This document shows, one piece after another, positions 9,455-17,794 of a stretch of 64,000 bases of DNA. The notes under the pieces were generated by a model. That model saw nothing but the letters and a program-made list of their open reading frames with translations. It did no database searches and was not told where the DNA came from. The position numbers were made by a program, and so were the translations under genes. Each line of letters starts with the position of its first letter. The stretch's first letter is position 1. Source of the DNA: Candidatus Latescibacterota bacterium (GTDB taxonomy: Bacteria > Latescibacterota > UBA2968 > UBA8231); the NCBI GenBank assembly GCA_020852055.1, contig JADZBP010000251.1, forward strand, positions 1 through 64,000, read 5' to 3'.

Positions 9455-10360
9455 GTGAGGAAAAACTTGACTGCCCTGCAAGAATCCGCCCCTGCGACCC
9501 TTCCCGAACCTAAGCGCAAATCAGACCCGGCACCGGCGCGTTTCCGCCTGGTCAAACTCGCCCTGGGCCATGCCCATCGCTACGGCCGCTATCGCCTGGT
9601 CACCATGGGCATCACCCTGGCGGTGCTGATGGCCGCGCCCCTGGCCGGTCTGGCCCGGGTGGACCTGTGGAGCGGGGCGCATCGCATGCTGGGCGATCCA
9701 GTCGATCTGGGCTTGGGCCTCGCCACGGTGAGTGTGGCCATCGCCTCTTTCTACGGGGCGACCTTTCTCATCAACATGATCGCCGGCCGGATGTTCTGCG
9801 GCTTCGGCTGTCCGGTGGGTGAACTCTCGCGCCTGTCCGATGCCGTCGACGCCCTCGCCAAGGACCCGGCGGGGCAGCGGCGGGCCTGGCTCAAGCTGGG
9901 CGCTTTTGCCCTGCTGCTGGTGGGGGCGACCTCGCTGTGGTGGGTGGCTCCGGGGGTGTACGTGGCCGGCGGCCTGGCGATGCTGGTGGCCTGGGGGGCC
10001 CTGGCCCTGGGCGTGGGCCTGGCGCTGATCCACGCGCGGCGCTGGCGCTGGAACTTCTGCCGCAAACTCTGCCCCATCGGGCTGTACTATTCGGTGGTGC
10101 AGACCGGCGGCCTGGTGCATATCGACTACGACGCCAAGCTGGCCTGCACCGACTGCAAAGCCTGCGCCGGGGTCTGCCCGGTGCATCTCGACCCGCGCCA
10201 CCTCGACCAGTTGTTGGACTCCCCCGGCGGCCTGGCCGTCTCGGACATGCCGGCCGCCAACCACTGCCTCAGTTGCGGGGCCTGCGTCGAGATCTGCGAA
10301 CACATGACCCGCAAGGAGCCCCTGCCGGCCGCCATGGGCTTCCGCTCGCCGCGCCGGTGA
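9455..10360 (+). CDS. NapH/NosR-like membrane polyferredoxin (4Fe-4S)
   Basis: A 301-residue integral membrane iron-sulfur protein. A GTG start is used; no strong ribosome-binding site is visible. Hydrophobic segments lie at about 48-66, 82-105, 142-160 and 166-190. Between them are the paired cysteine motifs FCGFGCPVGE and CRKLCPIGLYY that mark the NapH/MauN/NosR family. The soluble C-terminus has two ferredoxin clusters, CTDCKACAGVCPVH and CLSCGACVEIC. Members pass electrons from quinol or flavin to periplasmic enzymes. No partner reductase is nearby, so its redox partner is unknown. It overlaps the next gene as GTGA. Confidence 0.88.
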   Translation: MRKNLTALQESAPATLPEPKRKSDPAPARFRLVKLALGHAHRYGRYRLVTMGITLAVLMAAPLAGLARVDLWSGAHRMLGDPVDLGLGLATVSVAIASFYGATFLINMIAGRMFCGFGCPVGELSRLSDAVDALAKDPAGQRRAWLKLGAFALLLVGATSLWWVAPGVYVAGGLAMLVAWGALALGVGLALIHARRWRWNFCRKLCPIGLYYSVVQTGGLVHIDYDAKLACTDCKACAGVCPVHLDPRHLDQLLDSPGGLAVSDMPAANHCLSCGACVEICEHMTRKEPLPAAMGFRSPRR

Positions 10361-10671
10361 ATCAGGCGGTGCTCCTCCTCGCCCGCCTCTTCATCCATCC
10401 CGGACAGGAGGAGGCCTTCCGCCAGTTCGAGACGGTTGCCGCCCGGATCATGGCCCGGCACGGCGGCCGCATCGAAAGGGTGATCCGCCCGCTCAGCGCC
10501 CTCCCCGAAAGCCCCCTGCCCCACGAGATTCACCTCGTCAGCTTCCCCAGCCAGGAGCACTTCGCCGCGTACCGGGCCGACGCCGAGTTGGCCGCCCTGG
10601 CCCCGCTGCGCCAGCAGGCCATCGCCCGCACCGAGCTGGTGATCGGTGTCGAGGGTGAACCCTGGGGCTGA
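10357..10671 (+). CDS. DUF1330-like ferredoxin-fold protein
   Basis: This gene starts with GTG overlapping the polyferredoxin stop (GTGA), giving 104 residues; the long track ORF upstream is a shadow in the polyferredoxin frame. The sequence (LLLARLFIHPGQEEAFRQF, then HEIHLVSFPSQEHFAAYRAD) fits the small dimeric alpha/beta barrel DUF1330/YciI-like group. Proteins of this fold bind small molecules or act as tiny monooxygenases; the function here is unknown. Tight coupling suggests a role alongside the membrane redox protein. Confidence 0.75.
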   Translation: MNQAVLLLARLFIHPGQEEAFRQFETVAARIMARHGGRIERVIRPLSALPESPLPHEIHLVSFPSQEHFAAYRADAELAALAPLRQQAIARTELVIGVEGEPWG

Positions 10672-10716
10672 GGCACAGGGTATTGCCCGTACCACTTCAA
10701 TGCCCGTCGCAGGGGA

Positions 10717-13700
10717 CTATCTGAGTAGAAGCAGTTTCCGGGTTTCCACCTGCACGCCGGCCTGCAGGCGGCAGAGGTAGACCCCGCGGGCCAGCGCCTC
10801 CCCGGTGTTGTCGCGCCCGTCCCAACGCACCTCGTGGGCACCGGGGTTTTGGGGGCCGGACGCCAGCACCCGGACCAACTGGCCGGCCAGGTTGTAGACC
10901 GCCAGGGTTACCTTCTCCTGCTGCGCCAGCCGATAGGGCAGTACCACCCCGGCGGTGAAGGGGTTGGGATAGGCCGGCAAGAGCACCGTGTCGGCAGGCC
11001 GCACCTCCCCTGTCCCTGACCCCTCGCGACGCACCTGCCACAACCAGGTCTGGCCGTTGATGCTGCCGGTGGCCAGGCGTTCGCCAAAGGGGCTGAAGGC
11101 CAGGCCTTTGACGCTGCTGCCTGTCTCCAGGCGATCGAGTTGGCGGCGCGCTGCCACCTGCCAGAGGTAGACCATCCCATCCCCGCTGCCCGCGGCCAGG
11201 AGTTGGCTGTCGGCGCTGAAGGCCACCGACCGCATCGGCACCCTGCCCTGGTGCAACACCGCCCCCGCAGAGGATGCCGCCAGGTCCCAGAGACGCACCG
11301 TCTGATCGAAACCCGCCGCGGCCAGCCAGTGGCCGTCCGGGCTGAACGCCACGGCCTCGACCGCACCGGTATGCCCGGTCAAAGCCCCTGCCAATTCCCC
11401 CCGAGCCACGTCCCACAGCGAGATCTGCCCTTCGCGGTCACCGGCTGCCAGCACCTCGCCACCAGGGGCGAAGGCCAGGCACAGCACCGAGTATTTCACC
11501 GGTCGGTTCAACGCGGCCACGCGCCGAAAGGTCTGCAACTCCCACACCTGCACCACCCCGTCGGCCCCGGCAGCGGCCAGCCAGCGACCATCCGGGCTGA
11601 AAGCAAGGGCTTCCACCTGATCCAGATGCCTTCCCCGGAACCCCGCCTCCCGCCGGGTGGCCAACTCCCACAGCCGCACCAGACCGTCTGGTCCTCCCGT
11701 GGCCAGCCATCGTCCCTGCGGGCTGAAGGCCAGGGCCCGCACATACCGGACGGGCAGGTTCCCCGCCTCCTCCAGCGAAAGGCCGCGGTAGAGATGGACC
11801 TGGTTGCTGTCGGCGGCAGCCAGCAGACTGCCATCGGCCGTCGCCGCCAGATCCATCACCACCGCCCCGCTGGCCGTCGCGAGCAGGGGGACAACACCTC
11901 GGCCTGGATCATCGACCTCCACCACCTGGCGCGGGCTGAGCCCCTGGTTGCCGGCCAGATCGGTGGCCATGCCTTCCACCAGGTACCGGCCCGGCCGGGC
12001 GCCGGCCCAGGTCCCCTCATACCCTCCGTCGGGCACTGCTTGCAGGGGCACCTGTCCCACCTGGACCCCGTCGCGATGGATCCGGGCTTCGGCCGCGCGC
12101 ATACCACCGCCCTCCAGCACCAGTTCGGGCGGCAGCCGGATCAGCAGGCTGTCGTTATGGACCCTCACCTGCAGGAACAACACCTGGGGCGGGGTCTGAT
12201 CGCGCCCTGCGGCGAGCTCGGCAAACAGGGTATCCCGCCAGATCTCCCCGCCGTTGTGCGCCTCCAGCTCAAAAGACAGGGTGCCGGCCGCCGAGGCGCT
12301 GACCAGGAACCGGGGCGCCAGCCCCTGCGCCTGATCCACTTGCGGGCCGTTGACCATCTGCGCCTGGCCATCGAGGGGGCGCAATTCCAGCGCCACGCCG
12401 CGCAGCGACACCGGGTGTTCGACCACCAGCCGCGCCTCGATCAGTTCCCCCGGCTGCGCCGCCCAGTCGCGGTTGCCCAGCGTGTCGATGAACGCTAGGG
12501 CCGCGCCCTGCAGGCGCTGGCTCAGGGTTTCGGTGCGCAGCGGCTGCCGCCAGAGCAATCTGCCGTATATCTCGTCGTAGATCTCCAATTGCAGCGCCAG
12601 GTGGGTCCCCTGACTGATCCCCGCCGCCCCCCGCAGGACCAAACCCTCTCCCGGCTCCAGAGTATAGTTGGAGCGATTCGCCAGTTCGTCGTAGGTGCCG
12701 CGGAACACCGCCTCGCCGTGCGCCACCACCGCCAGGGTATCGGCGGCCTGCACCCGCACCCTGAGCACCACCCATCGCAGCGGTCCGGGGCTGGACAACT
12801 GGAAATGCAGTTGCGCCGCTTCCTCTGCCCCCAAGAGGCCATCCCCATCCTCATCCTCCAGCCACACCTGCTCGATGGCGTAGACCGCGTCGGCGCTCTG
12901 GCTGATGCGCAGGCGCGCCCTGTCGCCGTCCAGGGAAATCCCCTCGATACGCAGGTCCCCTGTGATCCCTTCCCCCTGGCTGCCGGGATTGGTCTGGGTG
13001 GTGAAGGAGCGGTACTGCACCCCGTCGAAAGGATCGGTGGCATCCCCCAGGTTGCCGGCATGGGTCCGGGCGTACGCCGCGTCGTGGGCCCAGAAGTCCA
13101 GGTTGTCCCCTCCGGAGCGGGGATCGGGTGTCATGCCCTCTGGATAACCCGCCTCCTGCCACCGGCCATCGGCGCATTCGAGGTCCACCCGGGGTGCGCC
13201 GCTGTGCTTGTCCACATGCCAGATGAGCAGGCCTTCGCCGGGGAGGTGGCGGTCGTAATACCCGGTGCGGCGGCGGTATTCGAGCAGGAAGTACTCCAGG
13301 CCTCCAGGCAAGCCTACCAGACCACACTGGCCGCGCCGGCTCACCTCTTCCAACTCCACGTCCGCGCTGGTCTCTACTACCTCCAGCGGGACCGCCCAAC
13401 CCATCTTGGTCCGGCTCCAGGCACAGAAGCTGTTCGGCCCGTCGTCGCCCTGCCAGCCGGTCGCCCCCCAGCCCATCAGGCACCAGCGGCCCACCCCGGC
13501 ATCGTCGTCCTCGGGACCCAGATGGGGTGTGCTGAGAAAAGCAGTGTTGTAGAGATCAGGCAGCCCTAGCACATGCCCGTATTCATGGCAGATGGAACCG
13601 GCGGCCTCGGCAAAGGTGCGGCCCTGCTGGACCGTGCCCTGCTGGGGCAGGAGGTACATCGACGGGCCGGCTGCCGACCGATCCGCGGTCTTCAGTTGGT

Positions 13701-14262
13701 CGAGAAAACCCAAGCGGCCGTACCCGGTGGCCGGCCCCTGGATGAAGTTCGCCGGAACCTGGTCCAGCACCACGAACACCACATCCACCGCCTGGTCGCC
13801 GTCGGCGTCGAAACGGGAGAAGTCGACCTCCTGGTCCACCTGCAGCAGGATTTCGCGGGTGAACTGCCCGACGCGGCCGTTCTGGGTCGGGTCGTCGGTC
13901 ACATAGGCCGAGGCCGGCTGCGCGGACGCGTATACCCGCGGCGCCACCTCGCCGCGCAATGGCAGCTGGCCAAAGGACATGGTGTCGTAGAAGTGGGAGA
14001 TGCTGCCGGGCAGGTCGGGGTTGAAGAGATCCGCAGCCCAGGAGGGCACCGGCCTGGCCGGCTCGTCCTGGAAGCGGGCGAAGACCAGCAGGGCCAGGCG
14101 AGGGCCGGTGGTGGTGGTGGGCACGGCCGGCTTGGCGGTGGCCTCCGGCGGCAGCAGTTCTTTGATGGGGGTGCCCTGGCTGCCAGCACAGCGGAACCCC
14201 TCAGCCAGCACCGGGGTGGCCAGCCAGAGGATGGCGAGCAGGATCAGACGGGGCATGGGCAT
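10717..14262 (-). CDS. Secreted M6-family metalloprotease fused to a WD40 propeller and FlgD-like sorting domain
   Basis: An 1181-residue exported protein. A signal peptide (PRLILLAILWLATPVLA) is followed by an immune-inhibitor-A-like M6 peptidase domain with the zinc motif in SICHEYGHVLGLPDLYN (His226-Glu227-His230). A long beta-rich middle (about 420-790) carries Ig-like modules. Seven WD-type repeats (about 800-1085; each with an LAFSPDGxWLA-like core) should form one beta-propeller. The C-terminus (AYPNPFTAGVVLPYRLAQ ... GVYLCRL) is a FlgD-like/type A sorting domain, implying T9SS-like export and surface attachment. Proteolysis of extracellular protein is the likely role; the propeller may bind substrate or partners. 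No other gene is in its transcription unit. Confidence 0.9.
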   Translation of the reverse strand: MPMPRLILLAILWLATPVLAEGFRCAGSQGTPIKELLPPEATAKPAVPTTTTGPRLALLVFARFQDEPARPVPSWAADLFNPDLPGSISHFYDTMSFGQLPLRGEVAPRVYASAQPASAYVTDDPTQNGRVGQFTREILLQVDQEVDFSRFDADGDQAVDVVFVVLDQVPANFIQGPATGYGRLGFLDQLKTADRSAAGPSMYLLPQQGTVQQGRTFAEAAGSICHEYGHVLGLPDLYNTAFLSTPHLGPEDDDAGVGRWCLMGWGATGWQGDDGPNSFCAWSRTKMGWAVPLEVVETSADVELEEVSRRGQCGLVGLPGGLEYFLLEYRRRTGYYDRHLPGEGLLIWHVDKHSGAPRVDLECADGRWQEAGYPEGMTPDPRSGGDNLDFWAHDAAYARTHAGNLGDATDPFDGVQYRSFTTQTNPGSQGEGITGDLRIEGISLDGDRARLRISQSADAVYAIEQVWLEDEDGDGLLGAEEAAQLHFQLSSPGPLRWVVLRVRVQAADTLAVVAHGEAVFRGTYDELANRSNYTLEPGEGLVLRGAAGISQGTHLALQLEIYDEIYGRLLWRQPLRTETLSQRLQGAALAFIDTLGNRDWAAQPGELIEARLVVEHPVSLRGVALELRPLDGQAQMVNGPQVDQAQGLAPRFLVSASAAGTLSFELEAHNGGEIWRDTLFAELAAGRDQTPPQVLFLQVRVHNDSLLIRLPPELVLEGGGMRAAEARIHRDGVQVGQVPLQAVPDGGYEGTWAGARPGRYLVEGMATDLAGNQGLSPRQVVEVDDPGRGVVPLLATASGAVVMDLAATADGSLLAAADSNQVHLYRGLSLEEAGNLPVRYVRALAFSPQGRWLATGGPDGLVRLWELATRREAGFRGRHLDQVEALAFSPDGRWLAAAGADGVVQVWELQTFRRVAALNRPVKYSVLCLAFAPGGEVLAAGDREGQISLWDVARGELAGALTGHTGAVEAVAFSPDGHWLAAAGFDQTVRLWDLAASSAGAVLHQGRVPMRSVAFSADSQLLAAGSGDGMVYLWQVAARRQLDRLETGSSVKGLAFSPFGERLATGSINGQTWLWQVRREGSGTGEVRPADTVLLPAYPNPFTAGVVLPYRLAQQEKVTLAVYNLAGQLVRVLASGPQNPGAHEVRWDGRDNTGEALARGVYLCRLQAGVQVETRKLLLLR

Positions 14263-14304
14263 GGTTCAGGTCGATGAGCGCACAGGATCTGGGTCAGGGT
14301 ACGA

Positions 14305-14392
14305 CCGATTTTCGGGCATTGGGGGAAGTGCCCCCAGGACGCTTTTACTGTTTGCGCGGACCCTCTCCCCTATTATATTGGGCGAAAATCGG
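14305..14392. repeat. Perfect 10-bp inverted repeat flanking the promoter of the outer-membrane gene
   Basis: CCGATTTTCG at 14305-14314 is repeated exactly in inverted orientation as CGAAAATCGG at 14383-14392, with 68 bp between. The interval holds a hairpin (TGGGGG/CCCCCA, 14320-14336) and the promoter candidate at 14352-14379. The arrangement fits two binding sites for one regulator bracketing a promoter between divergent genes. Confidence 0.5.
14352..14379 (+). promoter_or_regulatory. Putative promoter of the outer-membrane protein gene
   Basis: A -35-like TTGCGC (14352-14357) and a -10 box TATATT (14374-14379) lie 16 bp apart. This would start transcription near 14386, about 80 bases before the ATG at 14468. 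The right arm of the inverted repeat would cover the start point. Confidence 0.45.
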
Positions 14393-14467
14393 CTCACACC
14401 GCCAGCAAACGCGCGGTGAGCGGAACGCGGGTCCATCGGCACCTACCCTAACGAAAGGAGTAATGTG

Positions 14468-15286
14468 ATGACGCGCAGCACGATCCAGATCCCATTGATA
14501 GCCTTGGCCTCGGCATTACTTCATTCAGCCGTTTTTGCCCATGGGAGCGGGGAGGTGCAGCTCCATGTTAACCCCAAATGGAAAGAGTGTTCCATTCAGC
14601 TCGATCCATCCCTGACGCAAAAAGCATGGCGCCAATTTACCGAAGAAGCCGGTCTGGTTACGTATTTCCGCCCTCTCGCGGATGCAGCACCGATGGGCAA
14701 GGGGAGGGTTGAGTTGTCCATGCTCCAGTGGCAAACCGGAATTGACGATGCGGACGACGCCTGGAACGACACGTTTGTGCATCCAGATTCGACCCATTGG
14801 CTCTTTGAAGGGGCTGGATTGAAGTTCCCCGGACTCATGCTCAGGGCAGGCGTAACCAACAAAATCGCCCTTGGTGCCTACGCCACCAAAAATCCGCGGG
14901 CGAACTATGGATTCTATGGCGGACAGCTCCAATACAGCCTTGGTCACAACACCCAAAAGAACTGGGCTGCCTCTACCCGCCTGAGCTTCGTTTCCCTGTT
15001 CGGCCCGGATGATCTGGACTTAACGGTATATGGTGTGGATCTGCTGGCAAGCAGGGAATATGCCATATACTCCACGTGGGCTTCGGTGTCGCCCTATGCC
15101 GGGGTCTCCACCTATCTGTCCAGCGCCCACGAAACGGCGGCGGCAGTGAGTCTCCGCGACGAAAAGGTGTTGGGCTTTCAGGGGATGGTCGGCGCGCTTT
15201 TCCAGCTTTCCCGGGCCAGGATCGGGGTGGAGTACAACCTGGCCCGGGTCAACTCGACCTCATTGAAGGTGGGGGTGGGTTTCTGA
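14468..15286 (+). CDS. Predicted outer-membrane beta-barrel protein
   Basis: The ATG at 14468 is preferred over the GTG at 14465 because AAGGAG ends seven bases before it; this gives 272 residues. A signal peptide (IPLIALASALLHSAVFAHG) is followed by alternating amphipathic strands with many aromatic residues and a terminal phenylalanine (LKVGVGF), the typical BAM recognition ending of outer-membrane barrels. I recognise no specific family. The coding sequence is less GC-rich than its neighbours, which could mean a different history. It stands alone upstream of two sensor kinases. Confidence 0.7.
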   Translation: MTRSTIQIPLIALASALLHSAVFAHGSGEVQLHVNPKWKECSIQLDPSLTQKAWRQFTEEAGLVTYFRPLADAAPMGKGRVELSMLQWQTGIDDADDAWNDTFVHPDSTHWLFEGAGLKFPGLMLRAGVTNKIALGAYATKNPRANYGFYGGQLQYSLGHNTQKNWAASTRLSFVSLFGPDDLDLTVYGVDLLASREYAIYSTWASVSPYAGVSTYLSSAHETAAAVSLRDEKVLGFQGMVGALFQLSRARIGVEYNLARVNSTSLKVGVGF

Positions 15287-15410
15287 GTTTCGGGTCTGCT
15301 CCGGGGCTAAAGGCTGGGGCGTGGGAGGAGTGGAGATGCAGACCAGGACCAACGCGGGCATCGCCGGCTTCACCTTCCTCATTTCCGGCAGCGGCAGTTT
15401 TATGGATATT

Positions 15411-15523
15411 ACGCCTAGTCGGCGTAGGCGCAGTTGCTGCCAGTGCGGTTATATATTCTGGGCCGCCGCTTCAGGACAAGATAAGGTGATGGCGGGTTTC
15501 CCGGACCACGGGGGCTTACCCGC
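15411..15523 (+). other. Structured leader upstream of sensor kinase 1
   Basis: Before the kinase ATG two hairpin elements can be drawn. CGCCTA (15412-15417) pairs with TAGGCG (15425-15430), or alternatively ACGCC with GGCGT. GCGGGT (15492-15497) pairs with ACCCGC (15518-15523), just ahead of the GAGGAG ribosome-binding site at 15534. I could not match this to a known riboswitch class; it may only be a stable leader. Confidence 0.3.
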
Positions 15524-15546
15524 TAGGGCCCAAGAGGAGCAGGCGC

Positions 15547-17631
15547 ATGTTGGTGAAGATCCTTCAGATCCTGAACGAGCCAGCCGATTTGCGGGAGTCG
15601 GTTCGGGGGATAGTGGAGGTGCTGCAGCAGGAGGTGGGGTTCGATGCGGTGGGCATTCGCCTCGAAGGCGGGGAGGAGGAGGGTGACTTCCCGTACTGGG
15701 CCCAGGAGGGTTTTACCCGGGAGTTCCTGCTCGCCGCAAACTCGCTGGTCGAGCGTACCAGCGATGGTGCAACGTGCAGGGATAAGAATGGCAAGGTCTG
15801 CCTGGAGTGCACCTGTGGCCTGGTGATATCTGGCAAGACCAATCCGGCGCATCCGCTGTTCACGCCAGGTGGAAGTTTCTGGACCAATGACTCGCCCCAG
15901 CTTCTCAGCATCCTGCCAGAGCAAGAACCCCGGCATAACCCGCGCAACGAATGTATTCACCACGGGTACAACTCGATTGCCCTGGTGCCCATCCAGAGTC
16001 GAGGCAGAATTGTGGGCCTGATCCAGCTCAATGACCGTCGAAAGGGACGACTTACCCTGGAGATGGTAGAGCAGATAGAGCAGCTCGCAGCACTCATCGG
16101 CGAGGCGCTGAGGCGCAAACAGGCTGAAGATGCATTGCGCGAGAGCGAGTTCTTCTTTCGGGAATCGCAACGGGCGGCGGCGATCGGCTCCTATGGGACC
16201 GACTTCATCACCGGCCGGTGGAAATCGTCGGAGGTGCTGGATGCGATCTTTGGCATTGATGCGGCCTACGATCGCACCATCGAGGGTTGGCTGGATCTGG
16301 TGCACGCGGAAGACCAGGAGATGATGCGGCAATACCTCGCCGAAGAGGTGATCGGCCAGGGGAAACCCTTCGCCAAGGAGTACCGGATCACGCGGCGAAG
16401 TGACGGCGAGACCCGGTGGGTGAATGGCCTCGGCGAGGTGAAGTTCGATGGTTCGGGCAAACTCGTGTCCCTGATCGGCACCATTCAAGACATCACCGAG
16501 CGCAAACATACCGAACAGGAACTGGTCAGAATTCAACGCCTGCGGGCGGTTGGCGAGCTTTCGGCCGGAGTCTGCCACAATCTCAACAATCTGCTCACCG
16601 GGGTGCTGGTGCCGGCCGAGATGGTGCAAATGGCCAGCACGGACGCCAAGATCCAGCGCCTGGCAGGCACGATCATCGAGGTTGGCACCCGCGCGGCCGA
16701 ACTGGTCCACCGCTTGCATCTCTCGGTGCGGGGGACTTCCTCCGAGACCCTGGTCCCCGTGGGGCTGAACCCGGTTATCGACGGGGCGGTGCAGATGAGT
16801 CGTCCGCGCTGGAAGGACGAGCCCGAGGCCAAGGGATTGGTGATCGAGGTGCGCACCGAACTGGCCGAGGTGCCCCCTGTCATGGGCACCCCGTCCGAAC
16901 TCAACGATCTGATGATCAATCTGGTCTTCAACGCCGTCGATGCCATGCCCGAAGGGGGCCAGATCACCATCCGTACGGTTCTGGAAGGGCAGTTCGTGCG
17001 GCTGGAGTTCCGCGATTCGGGAACCGGCATGGACGAAGAGACCCGCCTGCGGATCTTCGAACCCTTTTTCACCACCAAACAGCACATTGGCACCGGCCTG
17101 GGATTGGCAACCCTGTACAACAGCGTCACCCAATGGGGCGGCTCAGTGCAGGTGGAGAGCGCCCCGGGAAAGGGCACCACCTTCATCCTGCGCCTGCCGA
17201 TCTGGAAGCAGAAAGACGAAATGGCCCCGGCGTCCACCCCGGCAATTGGCTCCCGCCCTGGTCGGGTGTTGATCGTCGAGGACGAGGAAGCGCTCGGGAG
17301 GGCGTTGAAGGAGGTGCTCAGCCCCAGGCACGAGGTAGAGATCTTCAGTGATGGCCAGGTCGCATTGGAGCAGTTCCGTGCCGGGACATACGATGTTGCG
17401 ATCCTCGACCTTGGTTTGCCCGGCCTTTCGGGGGACCGGCTGGCGCAGCGGATTCAGGAGCTGGACCCGGCCGTAGGGCGGATTCTGTTCACCGGGTGGG
17501 AACTGGAGGCAGACGACCCGCGGCGGCGGGTGTTTGACTTGGCGCTGCAGAAACCTCTGCGCAGCCTGCGCGATTTTGAGTACCACGTAGCCGAGGCCAT
17601 CCAGCTTCACGACCGGCGGAATGCCGGGTAG
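15547..17631 (+). CDS. Cytosolic hybrid sensor histidine kinase (GAF-PAS-HisKA-HATPase-REC)
   Basis: A 694-residue soluble sensor. Residues ~1-195 form a GAF-type domain with the conserved cysteine-bearing segment CLECTCGLVISGKTNP ... GSFWTN. A PAS/PAC domain follows (about 205-320, ending DITERK), then a dimerisation/phospho-acceptor domain (His344 in VCHNLNNLL), an HATPase with N box NLVFNAVDAM and G boxes DSGTGMD and GTGLGLATLYNSV, and a C-terminal receiver with acceptor Asp621 in AILDLGLPGLSG. The start has a good GAGGAG site seven bases upstream. It has a clear sister kinase immediately downstream. No separate response regulator with a DNA-binding domain is nearby, so output may be by phosphorelay. 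Confidence 0.93.
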   Translation: MLVKILQILNEPADLRESVRGIVEVLQQEVGFDAVGIRLEGGEEEGDFPYWAQEGFTREFLLAANSLVERTSDGATCRDKNGKVCLECTCGLVISGKTNPAHPLFTPGGSFWTNDSPQLLSILPEQEPRHNPRNECIHHGYNSIALVPIQSRGRIVGLIQLNDRRKGRLTLEMVEQIEQLAALIGEALRRKQAEDALRESEFFFRESQRAAAIGSYGTDFITGRWKSSEVLDAIFGIDAAYDRTIEGWLDLVHAEDQEMMRQYLAEEVIGQGKPFAKEYRITRRSDGETRWVNGLGEVKFDGSGKLVSLIGTIQDITERKHTEQELVRIQRLRAVGELSAGVCHNLNNLLTGVLVPAEMVQMASTDAKIQRLAGTIIEVGTRAAELVHRLHLSVRGTSSETLVPVGLNPVIDGAVQMSRPRWKDEPEAKGLVIEVRTELAEVPPVMGTPSELNDLMINLVFNAVDAMPEGGQITIRTVLEGQFVRLEFRDSGTGMDEETRLRIFEPFFTTKQHIGTGLGLATLYNSVTQWGGSVQVESAPGKGTTFILRLPIWKQKDEMAPASTPAIGSRPGRVLIVEDEEALGRALKEVLSPRHEVEIFSDGQVALEQFRAGTYDVAILDLGLPGLSGDRLAQRIQELDPAVGRILFTGWELEADDPRRRVFDLALQKPLRSLRDFEYHVAEAIQLHDRRNAG

Positions 17632-17677
17632 CGAAAGTACCCTCGACCCACCGGCTCAGCCTGAGTGACATCGCGGT

Positions 17678-17702
17678 GTGCGTTTGCGCACAGCTCCTGT
17701 GC
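17678..17702 (+). other. Two mutually exclusive hairpins between the sister kinases
   Basis: GTGCG-TTTG-CGCAC (17678-17691) and GCACAG-CTC-CTGTGC (17688-17702) share bases, so only one can form at a time. No U-tract follows. This could attenuate or process the message between the two kinase genes, or be chance in GC-rich DNA. Confidence 0.3.
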
Positions 17703-17794
17703 GAATCTGCGCGCTGTCGCTCAAGGCTCCCTGGTAGGGCCTTATATCCGCAATAGGCACAGGAGGTTATAACCAGAAGCTCCTGGCGGGATAT

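Noticed and set aside
15411-15523. Known riboswitch class upstream of the first kinase
   Set aside because: I compared it mentally with c-di-GMP, fluoride and other common classes and found no matching conserved core, so it is only called a structured leader.
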